A stretch of DNA of 18,437 nucleotides, taken from the NCBI GenBank assembly GCA_026770615.1, contig MU631414.1, forward strand, positions 73,649 to 92,085, given 5' to 3'. This DNA is from Pavlovales sp. CCMP2436 (lineage: Eukaryota; Haptophyta; Pavlovophyceae; Pavlovales). A model generated the notes under the pieces. It saw only the letters and a list, made by a program, of their open reading frames with translations. It searched no databases and had not been told where the DNA came from. This document shows, piece after piece, positions 15,027 through 18,437 of the stretch. The translations under genes were made by a program, and so were the position numbers. The first letter of the stretch is position 1, and each line of letters opens with the position of its first letter.

Positions 15027-15650
15027 AAAAAAATATAACCGGCCGCTTAATTATAGTATGATATTTTCATTTAAGGCGGAACTCTGTCTACTGCGTGACT
15101 ACTCCCGCGCGGTGGCTGGTGGCCCCGAGGTGGCTGTGGCAACGGGTGTTGCAGCGTTCGCGGCCATGGTGGCGTCTGCGGCAAACCCGGCCACCGAGGA
15201 GTCGGTAGTGCCGTCTATCGGCACCGCGGCACCGCTGGATTTGCCGCAGGCGCTGATCTCGCCCCCGCACATGCCACTGCTGCTGCACAGTTTGAAGCGC
15301 CTCGCGAGCGACGCCTTTCCATCAGTCAGTAAGCCGTTGTTGAATGGTGGCAAGGCTTTGGTTTCGAGGGTGCTGCAGGCGTGGGCGGCAGTAAGCGGGC
15401 GGCGGCAACCGCAACGGAGACGGGGCAATGACGACTGCGGCGACGGCGACAGTGGCAAGGACATGGGTGTGATTGGCAACTCAACGATGTAATATTTGTC
15501 AGTGACGGCTATTCAGCGAACGCGCTAGAGGTACCTGCTGGTACGGCGGATTCACCTCTCGGAGTAAGTGACGTTGTTATGAACTGACGATGACGGGGCA
15601 GCTGTGACGGAGTCTCGAGCGGAATAAATTATATACAACACTTGGGTCCT
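15027..15650. other. Region with ORFs open on both strands, uncertain
   Basis: A plus-strand frame runs from an ATG at 15058 to 15492 (Ala-rich, with PEVAVATGVAAFAAMVASAA). A minus-strand frame, 15099-15479, starts MPITPMSLPLSPSPQSSLP and includes FKLCSSSGMCGGEISACGK. Both have moderate GC at third positions, slightly more on the minus strand. Neither shows a domain I recognise. It may be the distal part of the minus-strand LINE at 15830-18437 or a host-gene fragment. Confidence 0.3.
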
Positions 15651-15685
15651 GTCAGGTGACGAACATTAATCTAGATATTTACACA
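15651..15685 (+). repeat. Short dispersed repeat, copy 2
   Basis: Matches 2061-2095 at 31 of 35 positions. It continues with ACACAAGG, close to the inner arm end of the foldback element (TTTACACAGG). Confidence 0.6.
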
Positions 15686-15827
15686 CAAGGCAGCCTACCC
15701 TTGAGCCGCCGATTTTAATTTATTTAAACTACGACTTACTTACTATAGAAAAGGGCAGCAAGCAGTGGGTTGCAGACATTCTGTCTCAGAAGTGATCGAC
15801 TCCGAGCGTGTAGGCGCGACGACATTC

Positions 15828-15863
15828 AGTCACCCAGGCGGCATGTAGTCACCCAGGCGGCAT
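15828..15863 (+). repeat. Tandem 17-bp direct repeat at the 3' end of the LINE ORF
   Basis: AGTCACCCAGGCGGCAT is perfect at 15828-15844 and 15847-15863. It overlaps the last codons and stop of the minus-strand reading frame, so the frame's present end (GDYMPPG) is partly made by the duplication. Confidence 0.8.
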
Positions 15864-18437
15864 ACTTGGGCGCCGATCTCAAACCGTGTCTCCCTGCGGA
15901 GGTGGTACGCGCCCTCAGCCCACTCGTCGGGGTTGCCGTCGTCGTCGCTTTCAGTGCGTATGCCACCGCAGCTGCCGGTGCCGGTGCCGGTGCGCTCCAA
16001 TCGCGCGCGCGCAATGATGACCTTGGCGTGCCCTCGAAGTGCGCACATGCCGATCTCCTGTCTCATCTTTTACAGGAGAGTGCTGCGCGCTTGCGCAGCG
16101 GAGGGGGCCCCCATGCGAGCTTGGAGCGCTCTTGCGCCCATGCTGGCGAGGTCCCCGACGAAGGATTCCAGGTCATCAGAGCACTCGCCGAAGGCTCCAA
16201 TCATGAGGGCGGCGAACGCGGGGCCGCCTGCAGTACAGAAGGTCTGTGCGCGGGCTTGCATCGGGCCAGTCTGTCCGGGAGTCGTGTGGAAGAAGTCGCG
16301 ATCAATCTTGATGAGCTCCGCCATGCGTTCTACCGGAAGCGAGTCAGCTCGCCTGCCCACAGCATGCCCAGGGTAGTTGCCGTCGGTGTCCCTGTACCGA
16401 GTCCTGCAGAACGCCATGGTCTTGAGTTCAAGCAGTCGCGGGACCGCCCGCCCACCTTTGTGGTCGTACACGGCGTAGAGGTCGACCTTCGGCCCGGGTC
16501 GCCAGCCTACCCCACCGAAGAAGAGCCGGTTCGCGGCCTGGTTGGAGGCGAGTACCGAGGCGAAGATGTCCCCCGCCTCGGTGCGCGCGCGCGCACCCAT
16601 TCTCCTCGCAAACTCAGCCAGGAGGGCGAGGAGCGGATCGTGCCTGAGCTTGGAGATGTGGTCGCCGGTGACGCTCTGCCCGGTGGCCGCGACAATGTTG
16701 TCTCCGTGCACGTCGATGTCGCGGTTGAACAACCGCGCGCCGCGCGCGGCTAGGCCGACGCAGATGGGACTCGGGACGCCGAAGAAGCGTGCTGTGATCT
16801 TCACCCACTCGCCGATGGTGCAGGCGCCGTAGCCAATCGGAAGCGCGGCCACCCAGGCAGACCTGTTACGGTCAATGCTCCTAACCAAGTGCACGACGCG
16901 ATCGCCCCGCGGGAGCGCGTTGATCCGCATCTTGAGCGCGTCAAACCGCTGAGCCTCGCGATGAGGTCCTTCTGCATGTTGAGGCTTGGCTTGCCTGTGA
17001 GATCCCTGCGCACCATCGGCCAGACCTCCTCTGGGGGGAGGTGTAGCACACGGGTTGGCAGGTCTGCGTTGATCATCGCTCCAGCACCGACGCCAGCCTC
17101 CTGTTCATCTCGAGCCAGCAGCAGAGGAACGCCTGTCCCTGCCGTGGTGGCGATAGCGGTCTGGGGAGACCTTGTCGCGGCAAGTGCAGGTATGACCGCC
17201 AGCCATGCGCGCGCATGTCCAGGAAGGAGTTCCGTCCTACTACGAGCGCGACTTGCGGCAGCTCGAGCATGCCGCGCTGCGTGATGGTGCCGGTCGGCTC
17301 GTCCACGATGTCAAGGAAGTTGGGCACTGCCTGGGTCATGGCGCCACAGAAAGCGGCAGGCGCGATGTCGACCATGCGTCGAAGTCCGGCACCCTGGTAG
17401 CGGCGATGGAGTGTGAGGCGGGCAGTGGCAAGCTGGTCGTCGTCGAGCGAGACTCCCAGTGCGTGTGTCGCCTGCGTGTGGATGATCGCGTCGAAGCGTG
17501 TGCACGCATTGCGCGCCTGGTCCGTAGCAGTGGCGGGCAAAGTACTCAAATTTGCGTGCGATGGAGAAGAGCGTTAGCAGCCAGAGCTGTTGCTTGTGTG
17601 ACGAGCTAAGCGTTGCGATTAGCTTGTTTGAGATGCTGGCAATCTCGTCACACTTGCCAGCAAGGCAAGCTTAACGTACTCCTCCGAGCCGATTGAGACG
17701 CCGTAGCACATGACGCCGTAGTGCGGGGTCAGGGCGCCGTCGAGCAGGTGGTTGCGTGTCACCAAGCCACGGTGGGCGTCGAGGGAGGCGATGTGGGCCT
17801 CGTCGATCCAGCATTCACACTTGGACGGCTGCACGACAAGGCCAAGCCGTAAGAAGAGCGCGTCGTGGAAGCGCTGCATCGCCGCGAAGACGATCCAGGG
17901 CGGACCGCACGCGCGCACGTCGTCGTGGCCAGCCCGAGCGCCCCCACCGCATGGCCGCAGCTCGGCGTCGAGCACCTTTAACTCGGAGTGGATTGAGATG
18001 GCAAAGGTGACTCCAGCCTCTACTGACCCTTGAGCGACACCGGTCTCGCCGTCTCTGCCCATGGGCGTCAGGCCGCCGCCCTTGCCAGTGACGAAGATCG
18101 GGTAATTGGGAGCGAGCGTGGCGTAGAAGAGGCGTGCGAGCGGGGCTAGGCCGGGGGAGCTGACGAGGGTGCGTGCTACCATCTCTGCGCGTTCTCCCTC
18201 ATTGGAAGCGTTGTAGATGTCGGAGCCTGCGATGCAAAAGTGTGGGTTTTCAAGCAGCTCACGCACCCCAAAGATGAGCTTGGTGCCGCCTGCCGAGACG
18301 AGGACTCCCAGCTGCTGCGGGAAGAGGTATTCCTCGATCTCACCGTGAAGACCCTTGTCGAGGAAGACCCCTTTGGTGAGCCCCCGTCTCAGCGCACACG
18401 AGATGCCGATTGGCCGCGCAGCCTCCGCGACGCCGAC
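15830..18437 (-). pseudogene. LINE-type retrotransposon ORF: reverse transcriptase plus PD-(D/E)XK-like nuclease
   Basis: The frame is open from the window edge to 17619. It has a FPQQLGVLVSAGG block, RT motif A with SDIYNASNEGER (Asp 18219-18221), motif B GVAQGSVEAG where QGDP is usual, and motif C GHDD (DD at 17919-17924) where Y/A-x-DD is usual. Then come KFEYFARH-type and GLRRMVDIAPAAF blocks typical of algal LINE RTs. At 16070-16930 a HGDNIVAATGQ...RHDPL segment resembles the GDHxxxC...RHN zinc-knuckle region with its Cys lost. Next is WRPGPKVDLYAVYD followed by LLELK (Asp 16481-16483, Glu 16427-16429, Lys 16421-16423), a PD-(D/E)XK pattern. Frameshifts near 17640, 17530, 17076 and 16950, and an in-frame TAA at 16070-16072 after which the frame continues (MRQEIGMCALRGHAK), mark a pseudogene. 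The 5' part lies outside the window. Confidence 0.8.

Noticed and set aside
15770..16753. 327-codon plus-strand ORF
   Set aside because: It lies opposite the LINE nuclease region, whose minus-strand frame has conserved-looking motifs. The plus frame is a shadow.
1..18437. CRISPR array, defence island or prophage
   Set aside because: There are no regularly spaced identical repeats with unique spacers and no bacterial gene organisation. The features are eukaryotic (spliceosomal introns, LTR and LINE elements).

Overview
The window looks like nuclear DNA of a GC-rich microalga. The evidence is GT-AG introns with extreme poly-C tracts, GC-rich codon third positions, host proteins with signal-peptide-like N-termini followed by Arg/Ala/Ser-rich transit-like stretches (as in secondary plastids), and a dense load of eukaryotic transposable elements. 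A haptophyte or pelagophyte would fit, but the lineage is inferred and not proven. I see no bacterial operon, rRNA, tRNA or CRISPR array.

Layout. 1-2159 is gene-poor, with G-rich tracts, short decayed repeats, one weak exon-like ORF and a 257-bp foldback element. 2160-5273 is the host-gene island: a small minus-strand gene (2160-2546) divergent from a five-exon plus-strand gene (2910-5273) for a 299-residue protein with one S1 RNA-binding domain. All four introns of that gene carry odd insertions. Intron 1 holds an antisense C2H2 zinc-finger relic. Intron 2 has a pyrimidine tract and a short direct repeat. Intron 3 is almost entirely one inverted-repeat element whose ends make the splice sites (an introner-like intron). 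Intron 4 holds a copy of the end of exon 4 and one arm of the foldback family seen at 1648-1904.

5869-15026 is a degenerate Ty1/copia LTR retrotransposon (gag with zinc knuckle, protease, integrase, reverse transcriptase, RNase H) with 182/183-bp LTRs. Its 3' LTR is split by a small minus-oriented LTR element (13544-14927, TRIM-like) with a perfect ACATC target duplication. One LTR of that element is in turn split by a 166-bp TA-duplicating MITE (14646-14811). The empty sites lie in the same window, so the insertion order copia, then TRIM, then MITE can be read directly. LTR divergence agrees (about 6.6% for the outer pair, about 3.5% for the inner).

15027-15829 has no certain gene. 15830-18437 is a decayed minus-strand LINE-type retrotransposon ORF, cut by the window edge. 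It has a reverse transcriptase with unusual catalytic-motif residues, then a PD-(D/E)XK-type nuclease-like domain at the C-terminal side.

The two host genes share a 363-bp divergent intergenic region and may be co-expressed. Everything else is best read as layered mobile-element history.
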